Below, in pieces: positions 13,825 through 21,162 of a stretch of 21,162 nucleotides of DNA. Position numbers and translations under genes: made by a program. The number at the start of each line of letters is the position of its first letter. The stretch's first letter is position 1. The notes under the pieces were generated by a model. That model did not search any database and was not told the origin of the DNA. It worked only from the letters and a program-made list of their open reading frames with translations. This stretch comes from Brevundimonas sp. UBA7534. Lineage in GTDB: Bacteria; Pseudomonadota; Alphaproteobacteria; Caulobacterales; Caulobacteraceae. Location: NCBI RefSeq assembly GCF_002479325.1, contig NZ_DLMO01000142.1, positions 1 through 21,162 on the forward strand, given 5' to 3'.

Positions 13825-15945
13825 ATGGCGCTCTATCCCGTGATCATGTGCGGCGGGGCGGGAACGCGGCTCTGGCCCGCGTCCCGACCGTCGCGCCCCA
13901 AGCAGTTCATTCCCCTGGCCGGGAATCGCTCGCTGTTCCAGGAGACCGCGCTTCGGGTCGCCCCCCTGGCCCAGGACGACGGTCGGCTGATCGTCGTCGG
14001 CGGCGTCGGCCACCGCGAGTGGATTCTGGACCAGTTGGCCGAGATCGGGATCGACGACCGGGTGGAGATCCTGCTGGAGCCGCAGGCGCGCGATTCCGCC
14101 GCCGCCATGGCGGCCGCCGCCCTGTGGACCCATGCCCGCGACCCGCTGGGCGTCAACGTCTTCGTGGCGTCCGACCACCACATTCCCGACCACGACGCCT
14201 TCCGCGAAGCCTGCGTCGTGGCCGCCGAGGCGGCGCGCGACGGCCGGATCGTCACCCTGGGCGTGCGCCCGTCCGAACCGTCCTCGGCCTATGGCTACAT
14301 CAGCCCCGAAGGTCCGGGTCTGGCGCCGGTCCGCGCGTTTCGCGAAAAGCCCGACGCCCGGACTGCGGCCGACTACATCGCCTCTGGCTATCTGTGGAAC
14401 AGCGGCAACTTCATCGTCACCGCCGCCACCCTGCTCGACGAGTTGAAGGCCAATGCGCCGGGGGTGGAGATCGCCGTACGCCAGGCGGTGGCCAATCCGA
14501 CGGATCGCGCGGTGCTGGGGCCGGCCTTCGCCGACGCGCCCAAGATCTCCATCGACTACGCCGTGATGGAAAAGACCCGCCACGCCAGCGTGCTCGAGGT
14601 CGATTTCGAATGGTCGGACCTGGGCGCCTGGGACGCCATCGCCGCGACCGGCGAAGGGGACTTCGGCCAGCACATCTTCGAGGACGCCGAAGGCTGCCTG
14701 GTGCGCGCGCCCGACGGCATGCTGGTGGCGGCGCTAGGCGTGCGCGACTTGGCCATCATCGCCGAGCGCGACGCCGTGCTCGTGTGCGATCTGGACCGCG
14801 CCCAAGACATCAAGCGACTGGTCGCACGCATCCAGACCACGTCGCCGCAGCATCTGGACTTCGCGCGCGACGCGCCGGAAACGCTGGAGGCGGGCGCGCG
14901 GCGCCTGGCCGACTGGATGCGGTTGCGCGCCCTGCCGCTGTGGAGCAGCGTCGGCGCGTCGGACGACGGCGCCTTCGCCGAGGCGCTCAGCCTGGACGGC
15001 CGCCCCGTCCAGGGTCCGCGAAGCGTGCGGGTTCAGGCCAAGCAGATCTGGGCCTACGCCGAGGCCGGCCGTCTCGGATGGCAGGGGCCGTGGCGTCGCC
15101 TGGTGATGAACGGCGTGGAACGATTGCAAACCCGGTTTCTGCGCGACGACGGCCTGTGTTGCGCCGGACTTGCCCCCGACGGCGCCCCCTCGCCCGAGAC
15201 CGCAAGCGCCTGCGACCAGGTCTTCGCCCTGCTGGCCCTGCACGCCGCGAGGGACCTCGTTCCCGACCCCGCGGCGCTTGAGACCTGCGCGGTCTCGATC
15301 CGCGACCAGATGGACGCCTTCCCGCCTCCGGATGACGAACCTGACTCGTCACGTCCCACGCCCGTCGACATCCACCTTCTGGAAGCCTGTCTGGCGTGGG
15401 AGGGGGGCGACAAGGATCGGTGGCGAGAGGTCGCCGACCACGTCGCCGCGCGGATTCGCGCTGACATCGGGGAACGTGTCGCGGTGAGTTTATCGCCGGG
15501 CCGCACGTTCCAGGCGGCGCGTGTCCTGGATCGACATGCAAGAAGACGCGGCGCCTTTGGAGCCGATGCATCGGCGCTGCAGCTCTATGCGGAGGCGCTT
15601 CGCGGGGTCACTGCGCGCGACCGCATCGTGGCGGAAACCAGAGACGAGGACGGTCGACCGCGCGGCGGCCGGTCGCGCCTGTGGGCGCAGACCGAGTGGC
15701 TATGCGCCAGCCTGCAATTCGGCCAGGACGTTACGCCCGCCGACCGCGCCCCCCTGCAGCAGGACGCGGCAGAGGCTATGCGCGCCGTATGGGCGCATCT
15801 GACGCCAGACGGCCTCTGGCGAGACACGCGGCTGGCTACAGGCGCCTTCATCGAGGAAGCCGCGCCGGCGAGCGTGTTGCTGCATCTGATACGCGCTCTG
15901 TCTCACCTCGTCGCAGGCTCCGACGACGGCTCGCCATTGAGGTGA
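13825..15945 (+). CDS. Mannose-1-phosphate guanylyltransferase fused to an AGE-family (phosphomannose-isomerase-like) barrel
   Basis: 706 residues. Residues 1-345 are a sugar-nucleotidyltransferase of the GDP-mannose pyrophosphorylase type: PVIMCGGAGTRLWPASRPSR (nucleotide loop and catalytic Arg/Lys), VFVASDHHIPD, RAFREKPDA, GYLWNSGNF and VDFEWSDLGAWDA. Residues about 355-700 match the alpha/alpha-barrel of N-acylglucosamine 2-epimerase and related mannose isomerases: LPLWSSVGASDDGAFAEAL, VRVQAKQIWAYAEAGRLGW, CDQVFALLALHAA, DIHLLEACLAW, SRLWAQTEWL and APASVLLHLIRAL. Usual bifunctional ManC proteins carry a cupin isomerase instead. In the barrel, the family PGHxFEW motif reads PGRTFQAA (Arg560, Gln563), so isomerase activity is doubtful, while His687 is kept. 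It would supply GDP-mannose for surface glycans. Start ATG 13825 lacks a clear ribosome site. Confidence 0.88.
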   Translation: MALYPVIMCGGAGTRLWPASRPSRPKQFIPLAGNRSLFQETALRVAPLAQDDGRLIVVGGVGHREWILDQLAEIGIDDRVEILLEPQARDSAAAMAAAALWTHARDPLGVNVFVASDHHIPDHDAFREACVVAAEAARDGRIVTLGVRPSEPSSAYGYISPEGPGLAPVRAFREKPDARTAADYIASGYLWNSGNFIVTAATLLDELKANAPGVEIAVRQAVANPTDRAVLGPAFADAPKISIDYAVMEKTRHASVLEVDFEWSDLGAWDAIAATGEGDFGQHIFEDAEGCLVRAPDGMLVAALGVRDLAIIAERDAVLVCDLDRAQDIKRLVARIQTTSPQHLDFARDAPETLEAGARRLADWMRLRALPLWSSVGASDDGAFAEALSLDGRPVQGPRSVRVQAKQIWAYAEAGRLGWQGPWRRLVMNGVERLQTRFLRDDGLCCAGLAPDGAPSPETASACDQVFALLALHAARDLVPDPAALETCAVSIRDQMDAFPPPDDEPDSSRPTPVDIHLLEACLAWEGGDKDRWREVADHVAARIRADIGERVAVSLSPGRTFQAARVLDRHARRRGAFGADASALQLYAEALRGVTARDRIVAETRDEDGRPRGGRSRLWAQTEWLCASLQFGQDVTPADRAPLQQDAAEAMRAVWAHLTPDGLWRDTRLATGAFIEEAAPASVLLHLIRALSHLVAGSDDGSPLR

Positions 15946-16000
15946 GCCGCATCCGAGGCGTCCATGCCGCGACGGCCGCCATTTTGGCCCGACGTCAGCC

Positions 16001-16019
16001 GATCGCTTACGACGCGATC
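16001..16019. terminator. Small hairpin between two convergent genes
   Basis: GATCGC (16001-16006), seven-base loop, GCGATC (16014-16019), overlapping the stop of the minus-strand DUF4214-like gene and about 55 bases after the plus-strand fusion gene. It is symmetric and could serve both strands, but has no T-run and only six pairs. Confidence 0.25.
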
Positions 16020-16671
16020 AGAGCATCCCAGTGCGGTCGTAGCGGAAGAACGAATGAAGGGCGCCAGGATACTGCGCGTTCCAGCGCCGCTGATACTCCT
16101 CGCTCTTCACTACGCCTTTCAGATAGGCTGCGACGCGCCTCTCGTCATCCGGCAGGCGATCATTCATCTGCGGCGCGGCCGCGTCCGGCCAGCGGCCGAG
16201 CAGGGTCTCGTAGGTCGCCTCGATGAACTGCCGTGCGCCATGCCGACGATAGTGGTTGAGCGCAAACGCCGTCACCTCCTCGATCGACGGACTGGCGTCA
16301 GGGCGACGGACTTTCGAAAGCAGGTCCATGACAGACCAGGCCTCCGCCTGCGGCGCGGGGATCGCGCGAGGGGGTTCGGCGATCTCGGCGAGGACTTCTC
16401 CGCTGACGCCGCAGACCAGACGCACCGCGTCGCTGACCACGAAGGCCTGGGCCGCGCCGTGGACTTCGAACCCGCACCAACCGGAGCGGAAGCCATCGGC
16501 CGCGGCGGTCGCGGAATAGCCGCTGGCCCGCGCGAAGAAGATCGGCGTGTCGCCGCCCACCAGTTTCAACAGACAGGGGCTTTCTCCCGCCGGCGCGGCG
16601 TAGCCCGTCAGGATGTCGTCCTGCCCCTCAAGCTTGAAGGCCACCACGGGGGAATAGTTGAGCGTCGTCAT
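16018..16671 (-). CDS. Small DUF4214-like protein with N-terminal beta domain, glycosyltransferase accessory
   Basis: 217 residues from ATG 16671 (the longer open frame to 16848 runs inside the upstream gene). Residues about 8-95 form a predicted beta domain (FKLEGQDDILTGYAAPAGES, then FRSGWCGFEVHG), of the kind found inside large glycosyltransferases as the G-W/Y...D...GF module. Residues about 130-200 resemble DUF4214 (VTAFALNHYRRHGARQFIEA, TYETLLGRWPD, AAYLKGVVKSEEYQRRW), a helical domain seen in S-layer and glycan-related proteins. There is no catalytic motif, signal peptide or membrane helix. It overlaps the preceding glycosyltransferase by four bases (ATGA), so translation is probably coupled. 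Last gene of the three-gene operon. The same two domain types occur in the divergent gene starting at 19772. Function unknown; a scaffold or substrate-binding accessory is possible. Confidence 0.72.
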   Translation of the reverse strand: MTTLNYSPVVAFKLEGQDDILTGYAAPAGESPCLLKLVGGDTPIFFARASGYSATAAADGFRSGWCGFEVHGAAQAFVVSDAVRLVCGVSGEVLAEIAEPPRAIPAPQAEAWSVMDLLSKVRRPDASPSIEEVTAFALNHYRRHGARQFIEATYETLLGRWPDAAAPQMNDRLPDDERRVAAYLKGVVKSEEYQRRWNAQYPGALHSFFRYDRTGML

Positions 16672-17795
16672 TGCTGCTTCACCCACTGGGCCACGCCGGC
16701 GTAGCAGGCGTCCCAGCCATGCGGCGCCGCGCGCTCGAAAATATCGGACAGAGATTGCTGACGCGAGCGCGTCTGCGCGGCGCGAAGTTCGGCGATCCGC
16801 ATCGCCTGGGCGAACTCGTACATTTCTCCGGGATCGAAAAACACGCACTGCTCGGGGAAGACCTCGGGCATGCTGGAACTGTTGGAGCAGACGGTGATCT
16901 TGCCCAGGGCGCCCGCCTCAAGGACCGGCAGCCCAAAACCCTCGAAAAAGGAGGGATAGATGCAGAAGGCGCTATTGAGCAGCAGCGCCGTGCGCTCGGT
17001 GTTCGACACGAAACCCGTGAACTGGATACGATCGGCCGACACGCCGACGTGGCGCAGCCGCTCCATCAGCCGGCCCTTCTCGTCCAACCAGCCGTCGCGG
17101 CCGATGAAGACCATCTTGTACTGATGGGCGAACCCCGGGTTCTGGGCCAGGTAGTCGAAGATCAGCCCGCCGTTCTTGCGCGGCTCCAGCGTGCCGATGA
17201 CGGCGACATAGGGCTCCACCCTCGCGCCTTGCCGGACCTGCAGGAGGCCCGCAGACAGCTCCGCCGGATCGAACTCGGCCCCCAGACGAAGGACCGACAT
17301 CTGCTCCATCGGCTTTTCGAAATAGGCGTGGACGTCCCCCATCGTGGCCTTGGATACGCAGAAGACGTGGTCGGACGTCGCAATGTCCTCGCGGATGCGG
17401 TTGGCGAAGTGGAAGATGTTGTCCGCGTTATGGAACTGCGGCGTTGTGACGGGGCTGAGGTCGTGGACGATGATCGCCTCGGTCCCGAAGTAGCCCCGTA
17501 CCGGCTTGATGTTGGGGAACAGCGCCACCATCGCCTGGGCTTCGTCGAAGAGGATCGGTTGTCGATCCCAGGCCAGTTGAGACAGGGCGGGCAGCCCGCC
17601 GGCGCCCGACCGCAGGCGCAGGAACCGCTGCACCAGGTCGCGGGGCAGCGGGATGGTCTCATAGGTGAAGATCCAGTCGATCCCGTCGTCGGTCAAGGCG
17701 CGCTCGGCGATCGCGGCCACCACATTGGGGATGCCGGTCCAGGTCTCCTCGAACAGGGCGCTGACGTCGAGGACCGCCTTGCGGAGGGTGCTCAT
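16668..17795 (-). CDS. Glycosyltransferase, GT4 family
   Basis: 375 residues with a GT-B fold. The N-terminal acceptor domain contains LDVSALFEETWTGIPNVVAA, AIIVHDLSPVTTPQFH and DHVFCVSKATMGDV; the last two are typical of mannosyl- and rhamnosyltransferases of the WbdA/MtfB type. The C-terminal donor domain shows VAVIGTLEPRKNGGLIFDYL (residues 204-208 EPRKN), IQFTGFVSNTERTALL and the E-x7-E motif FFEGFGLPVLEAGALGK (Glu285 and Glu293). It likely transfers an activated sugar such as GDP-mannose or a derivative onto a growing surface glycan in the cytoplasm. It starts four bases before the stop of the TPR-glycosyltransferase and ends four bases into the DUF4214-like gene, so all three are coupled. 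Confidence 0.92.
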   Translation of the reverse strand: MSTLRKAVLDVSALFEETWTGIPNVVAAIAERALTDDGIDWIFTYETIPLPRDLVQRFLRLRSGAGGLPALSQLAWDRQPILFDEAQAMVALFPNIKPVRGYFGTEAIIVHDLSPVTTPQFHNADNIFHFANRIREDIATSDHVFCVSKATMGDVHAYFEKPMEQMSVLRLGAEFDPAELSAGLLQVRQGARVEPYVAVIGTLEPRKNGGLIFDYLAQNPGFAHQYKMVFIGRDGWLDEKGRLMERLRHVGVSADRIQFTGFVSNTERTALLLNSAFCIYPSFFEGFGLPVLEAGALGKITVCSNSSSMPEVFPEQCVFFDPGEMYEFAQAMRIAELRAAQTRSRQQSLSDIFERAAPHGWDACYAGVAQWVKQQ

Positions 17796-19582
17796 GTCCG
17801 ATCTCCGGCGGCCAACCGTTCGACGACGGCGTTCAGACGATCGGCGAAGGGCGCGAGACCGAACTGATCCCGCACCTCGGCCAGGGCCGCCGCCGACTTG
17901 TGCGCATAGGCTTCGGGGGACAGCCCCTGGGCCGTCTCCAGCGCCCGTTTCAGGTCGCCCGGCTCCACAACGTTCATCGCAGTCCCGACCATCCGATATC
18001 GCTGCGACATCCGCAGGTCGAGCGGTCGACGGTGCGATGGCACCACCACGGCGTCATTGTCGGAAATATAGTCGCGCATGGCGGTGTGGTCGACGCTGAC
18101 CGGCACCACGCCGCGCGCCATGGCCTCGATCAGCGGCAGGTTCTGTCCCTCCGCATAGGAGGTGCACAGGTAGAATGACGCTGCGTCGTAGAAGCGGTTC
18201 ATCTCGTCGCGCGTCAGGACATCGTCCGTCAGCCATATCCGCTCGCTGACCAGGGGCGGGACCATACGACCGGCGTTGGCGATCTGGTCCTCCAGAAGTA
18301 TGCGGTTGGCCAGCCCCCGCCCGCGAAACGGCGTGCTGAGCTTCAACATCAGTATCGCGTCGGGATTCGTCTCGGCGAAGCGAAGGAAGCCGGCGAGCAT
18401 GGGCTCCGCCTGCTTGCGGTAATCGTGGACGTTCAGCACGCTGACATAAACGGTCGGCGACTCGAACTCGGACAATATGGCCTGCAGTGTCCGCGTGCGC
18501 GCATGCGCCGCCTGCTCGACCGTTTCCTTGACGCGGGGCAGGATGGCCAGCGGCGTCCAGTTCACCGCGCCCAGGTCACGCGCGGCCCGCTCAGCTTCTC
18601 TCGGCGTGGGTGCATGATCGCGCCCCCGCTTGACGAGGTTGGATAGAACGGGAGAGGGCGCCCGCCGCACCGGCTTGGCCACGCCGCTGTCCCTGACCGC
18701 AGTCGCACCATGTTCCGATGGCGACCAGATTTCGTCAGCGATGCTCAGGGTCTGTATCTGATCGGCGAAGGCGTGATCCGACGGAATCTCGTCGCGGCTT
18801 CTGAGCCGATCAAACTCCCAGGCGAAGCAGTTGATGTTGTAGGCGCCTTTCAGCACACGGATATGTTCGGGGGGATAAAAGCCCAGGTGGATATTGATCT
18901 CCGCAGCCGACCGCTCGCGGATGTCCGCAATGCTTTCGGGACGCTGGATGAGCGTGTAATCGATCTCCATCTCATCCAGCGCCTCCATGAACCCTCGCAT
19001 GGCGAAGGCGTAGGAATAGTCGGAACGCCCCAGCCCATCTGAAGCCGCGGACCGATCGGTCTCGTTGACCGGCTTGGCCGGCGCCGAAAGAAAGACCCGC
19101 AAGGGAACACGCTCACCCTCGGCACCCTCGCCCCAGAAGACGCGACTGTTGTCGATCTTGCGCAATAGCTTCAGTTCGAAGTCGATATGATCGACGTCGG
19201 GATGGCCGCCCGCTCGCGCCTCCTCGAAACAGCGTTGGGCCTCTGCGAAGTCGCCGCGCACCTTGGCGAGGTGCCCCAGTTGCAGGGTGATCTCCGGATC
19301 GCCCGGCTTCAGCGCCAGGGCCCGGTTGTAAGCCTCGGCGGCGCGCGCGTGGAACCCTGCTTCCTTCAGCGCATGGCCGTACTGGATCCAGGCGCCCAGG
19401 CGTTCGGGCTCCATTTCGCAAACCTTGCGGCGGAAGAAGGCGTCGCGAGCCCAGTCCTGTTGCGCGCGCGCCTGATCCGCATAGCGACGAAGTTGTTCCG
19501 GCGTCTCGCGACCCGTCAACTGAGCCGCGATGCCCGTGATGCTTTTCTTCAGCGCTCGGCCGACATGGGGGCTTCGGCTCAT
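17792..19582 (-). CDS. TPR-domain glycosyltransferase (GT-B)
   Basis: 596 residues. An N-terminal TPR region lies at about 40-130 (GAWIQYGHALKEAGFHARAA then EAYNRALALKPGDPEITLQL then GHLAKVRGDFAEAQRCFEEA). A GT-B glycosyltransferase follows from about 160: FYPPEHIRVLKGAYNINCFA, WEFDRL, DEIWSPSEHGATAV, YVSVLNVHDYRK and the donor-site E-x7-E YAEGQNLPLIEAMARG (Glu478, Glu486). The TPR may bind a protein or glycan partner. The ATG at 19582 is chosen over 19804 because GGAG lies about five bases upstream, and because the upstream part of the frame covers a promoter-like region with an inverted repeat. First gene of the minus-strand operon, overlapping the GT4 gene by four bases. A perfect 8-base inverted repeat lies about 42-64 bases before its start. 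Confidence 0.87.
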   Translation of the reverse strand: MSRSPHVGRALKKSITGIAAQLTGRETPEQLRRYADQARAQQDWARDAFFRRKVCEMEPERLGAWIQYGHALKEAGFHARAAEAYNRALALKPGDPEITLQLGHLAKVRGDFAEAQRCFEEARAGGHPDVDHIDFELKLLRKIDNSRVFWGEGAEGERVPLRVFLSAPAKPVNETDRSAASDGLGRSDYSYAFAMRGFMEALDEMEIDYTLIQRPESIADIRERSAAEINIHLGFYPPEHIRVLKGAYNINCFAWEFDRLRSRDEIPSDHAFADQIQTLSIADEIWSPSEHGATAVRDSGVAKPVRRAPSPVLSNLVKRGRDHAPTPREAERAARDLGAVNWTPLAILPRVKETVEQAAHARTRTLQAILSEFESPTVYVSVLNVHDYRKQAEPMLAGFLRFAETNPDAILMLKLSTPFRGRGLANRILLEDQIANAGRMVPPLVSERIWLTDDVLTRDEMNRFYDAASFYLCTSYAEGQNLPLIEAMARGVVPVSVDHTAMRDYISDNDAVVVPSHRRPLDLRMSQRYRMVGTAMNVVEPGDLKRALETAQGLSPEAYAHKSAAALAEVRDQFGLAPFADRLNAVVERLAAGDRT

Positions 19583-19623
19583 AAAAACTCCGGTGAAACG
19601 CCGTCGGGTCGCGCCACGACGGT

Positions 19624-19646
19624 GAATGATGATTAATCCATCATTC
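19624..19646. repeat. Perfect 8-base inverted repeat (operator-like) between divergent glycan genes
   Basis: GAATGATG (19624-19631) and CATCATTC (19639-19646), separated by seven bases containing ATTAAT. It is an AT-rich island in very GC-rich DNA, placed 42 bases upstream of the TPR-glycosyltransferase start and 126 bases upstream of the divergent gene. Arm length and spacing are typical of a dimeric repressor or activator site; a leader hairpin is the alternative. Confidence 0.45.
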
Positions 19647-19685
19647 GATGCTTGTCGCCCCGTCCTTGGCCGAAACTCAGGGGGC

Positions 19686-19697
19686 GGGGCAAGCCCC
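19686..19697. repeat. GGGGC-AA-GCCCC palindrome in the divergent promoter region
   Basis: GGGGC (19686-19690), AA, GCCCC (19693-19697), followed on the plus strand by ATAAAGA. A short hairpin or protein site in the same 189-base spacer; its role is not evident. Confidence 0.25.
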
Positions 19698-19771
19698 ATA
19701 AAGATGAACAGGCGGAGGTTGCTACGGGACCTGCAGTCGACGTGGGTCAAGCGTCGCGTTACAGCAACCGA

Positions 19772-21162
19772 ATGATTGCGCCAGAGCCCGCTTCGCCGCC
19801 CCAATCCCTTGCCTTGGATGCGATGATCGACGCCCCGACGGTGGGGCGCCTCTACCGGCTTTTTCTCAATCGAGAGCCTGAATCAGAGGAAGCGGTCCAG
19901 CATCTTCTTCACCGCCCCATGAGCGCCGCCATCCATTCGTTGGTCAGTTCTGCGGAGTTCGGTCGAGGGCCGGGCGCCGACCTGGCCGTAGGTCGGCCGC
20001 TGTGGAACGGGGCGACGCCAGATCCAGCGCTGACGGCGTGGGCAGGCGACACCTTGCCTCTTTCGAAACAGACAAGAGAAACCCTGCGCGACAGCGTGCG
20101 GTCGTGGGCGGCCCTTTATCTGGCCCTGGCCGAGGATGAAATCATCGGCCCAGTCCTGTCGGGCTTCGGCTTCTTCACATCCGACAGCCTGACGGCGCTG
20201 CGCAGCGCCGCCGCCCTTGTCGGGAGGTTGGAAGAGGCCAACGCCGACAGGGTTCGCGGATGGGTCGTCCGGACCGACGCGCCCGACACGCCTGTCGCCC
20301 TCGAGTTGTGGGCCGACGGGGCCTTCTGCGCTGCGGCTTTAAGCGACGGCTTCCGTCGCGACGTGCAGGACCAATTTGGCGGATCGGGCCGCGCCGGCTT
20401 CGATATCCCCGTACCCGCGATGATGCGATCGCGCCGCCCGCACCTTTTGCTGGAGGTCCGGGTTTCGGGGGCGCCCATGATCGTGGGCCGGGCAGGCGTC
20501 GAAACCGGAACGCCTGGCGTTGACCTCCTGGCGGCCACCCTGGACGAGGTCCGGCACGCCCGGGGTGTGCTGGAGCGGCTGGAAGCCCGACTGCCTTATC
20601 TGGAGACGCGCCTTGCCGTTCCCTTCGCCGCCTACGACGCCTATCGGCGCGGCTGGCCCGTGACGGGCCAGGAGGCGAAGCCGGCCGGCCCGGACATGGA
20701 CGTGATCGTCGACATCGGCGCGGCGAGCGACCGGGCTCTGGACCAGACCGTCCACGCCCTGCTGGAGCAGTCACGCCCCGCGCGGCGCCTCGTCTTGATC
20801 GGGGAAGAGTCGCGTCGTCCGCTGGCGCTGGACCTCGCCAATCGCGCGGCCTGGCGCGACGGGCCGGAGATCCGCTTCGTCGGGAGCGACGCGGCGACCC
20901 TGGCCCAGCGGATGTCGGATGGGTTGAACCAGGGCTCGGACGCCGCGACGGTGCTGCTGCTTCGCGCGGGCGACGTGGTCGCGGCCGGCGCCCTGGCCTG
21001 GCTGGGCGCCGCCTTCGCCCGATCGGCGCAGGTCGAGGCCGTCTATATGGACGAGGACATGCTGGCTCCCGGCCAGGACGCCCTCGATCCGGGCGAGCGC
21101 CGCCGCGTCGGCCCGCAACTGAAGCCTGGCCCCGATCCCGATCTGCTGAAGATCGGAAGAGC
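19772..21162 (+). CDS. DUF4214-like / beta-domain / GT2-type glycosyltransferase, cut off by the window end
   Basis: 463 codons seen, with no stop before the edge. Residues about 22-65 resemble DUF4214 (TVGRLYRLFLNREPESEEAV, IHSLVSSAEFG). Residues about 150-245 are the beta module (ADRVRGWVVRTDAPDTPVAL, ELWADG, GRAGFDIPVP). A helical stretch (255-285) precedes the start of a GT2 domain at about 308 (DVIVDIGAASDRALDQTVHA, LLEQSRPARRLVLIGE), with a DxD-like site in EAVYMDEDM (about 423-430) and the beginning of the next conserved block (QLKPGPDPDLL). It is divergent from the three-gene glycosyltransferase operon and shares its accessory domains. ATG 19772 has no clear ribosome site; ATG 19823 is an alternative. 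The final codons are affected by adapter sequence, so the true gene continues beyond 21149. Confidence 0.8.
   Translation, partial: MIAPEPASPPQSLALDAMIDAPTVGRLYRLFLNREPESEEAVQHLLHRPMSAAIHSLVSSAEFGRGPGADLAVGRPLWNGATPDPALTAWAGDTLPLSKQTRETLRDSVRSWAALYLALAEDEIIGPVLSGFGFFTSDSLTALRSAAALVGRLEEANADRVRGWVVRTDAPDTPVALELWADGAFCAAALSDGFRRDVQDQFGGSGRAGFDIPVPAMMRSRRPHLLLEVRVSGAPMIVGRAGVETGTPGVDLLAATLDEVRHARGVLERLEARLPYLETRLAVPFAAYDAYRRGWPVTGQEAKPAGPDMDVIVDIGAASDRALDQTVHALLEQSRPARRLVLIGEESRRPLALDLANRAAWRDGPEIRFVGSDAATLAQRMSDGLNQGSDAATVLLLRAGDVVAAGALAWLGAAFARSAQVEAVYMDEDMLAPGQDALDPGERRRVGPQLKPGPDPDLLKIGR
21150..21162. other. Illumina adapter remnant at the contig end
   Basis: The last 13 bases, AGATCGGAAGAGC, are identical to the common prefix of Illumina TruSeq adapters and end exactly at the edge of the window. 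They are almost certainly technical, not genomic. True sequence ends at or before 21149. Confidence 0.9.

Noticed and set aside
12856..14673. 605-codon minus-strand ORF across the sulfotransferase and guanylyltransferase genes
   Set aside because: Overlaps several confidently identified genes in other frames and has no recognisable domain.

Overview
This is a GC-rich window that looks like the chromosome of a member of the Caulobacteraceae, most likely Brevundimonas or a close relative. The reasons are the divergent rne / cell-wall amidase pair, an RNase E ending in the Gly-Trp-Trp tail known from Caulobacter, a large two-helix coiled-coil protein resembling the polarity landmark TipN, and a dense set of alphaproteobacterial housekeeping genes. 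I see no tRNA, rRNA, CRISPR array, insertion sequence or prophage.

Layout. (1) 1-7109, housekeeping: the 5' part of accB and complete aroQ on the minus strand; a tiny membrane ORF plus thiS-thiG on the plus strand; then dsbA-like, a secreted M48/TPR protease (BepA-like) and rne on the minus strand. thiG and dsbA meet tail to tail and share a CTAG at their stops. (2) 7110-7559: a 450-base divergent spacer with a structured rne leader. (3) 7560-9403: an AMIN/Amidase_3 cell-wall amidase, converging on a pyroglutamyl-peptidase-like protein that has lost its catalytic cysteine. (4) 9494-13730, minus strand: the TipN-like protein, an argB broken after about 60% of its length and joined in frame to a foreign membrane-like tail, and a PAPS-type sulfotransferase. 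(5) 13825-21162, surface glycan genes: a mannose-1-phosphate guanylyltransferase fused to an AGE-type (phosphomannose-isomerase-like) barrel; a translationally coupled minus-strand operon (TPR-glycosyltransferase, GT4 glycosyltransferase, small DUF4214-like protein); and, divergently, a DUF4214-like/GT2 protein cut off by the window end.

How the genes fit together. The right half reads as an activated-sugar and glycan-assembly locus: GDP-mannose supply, several glycosyltransferases sharing accessory domains, and a possible sulfation enzyme. The left half supplies fatty-acid, aromatic and thiamine precursors, periplasmic quality control (M48 protease, DsbA), RNA decay (RNase E) and septal cell-wall cleavage (amidase).

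Cautions on the sequence itself. The last 13 bases (21150-21162) match the Illumina TruSeq adapter prefix exactly, so the right edge is an untrimmed contig end. The broken argB could be a real deletion or a misassembly, and the left edge of accB departs from the family consensus. These points should be settled before biology is built on them.
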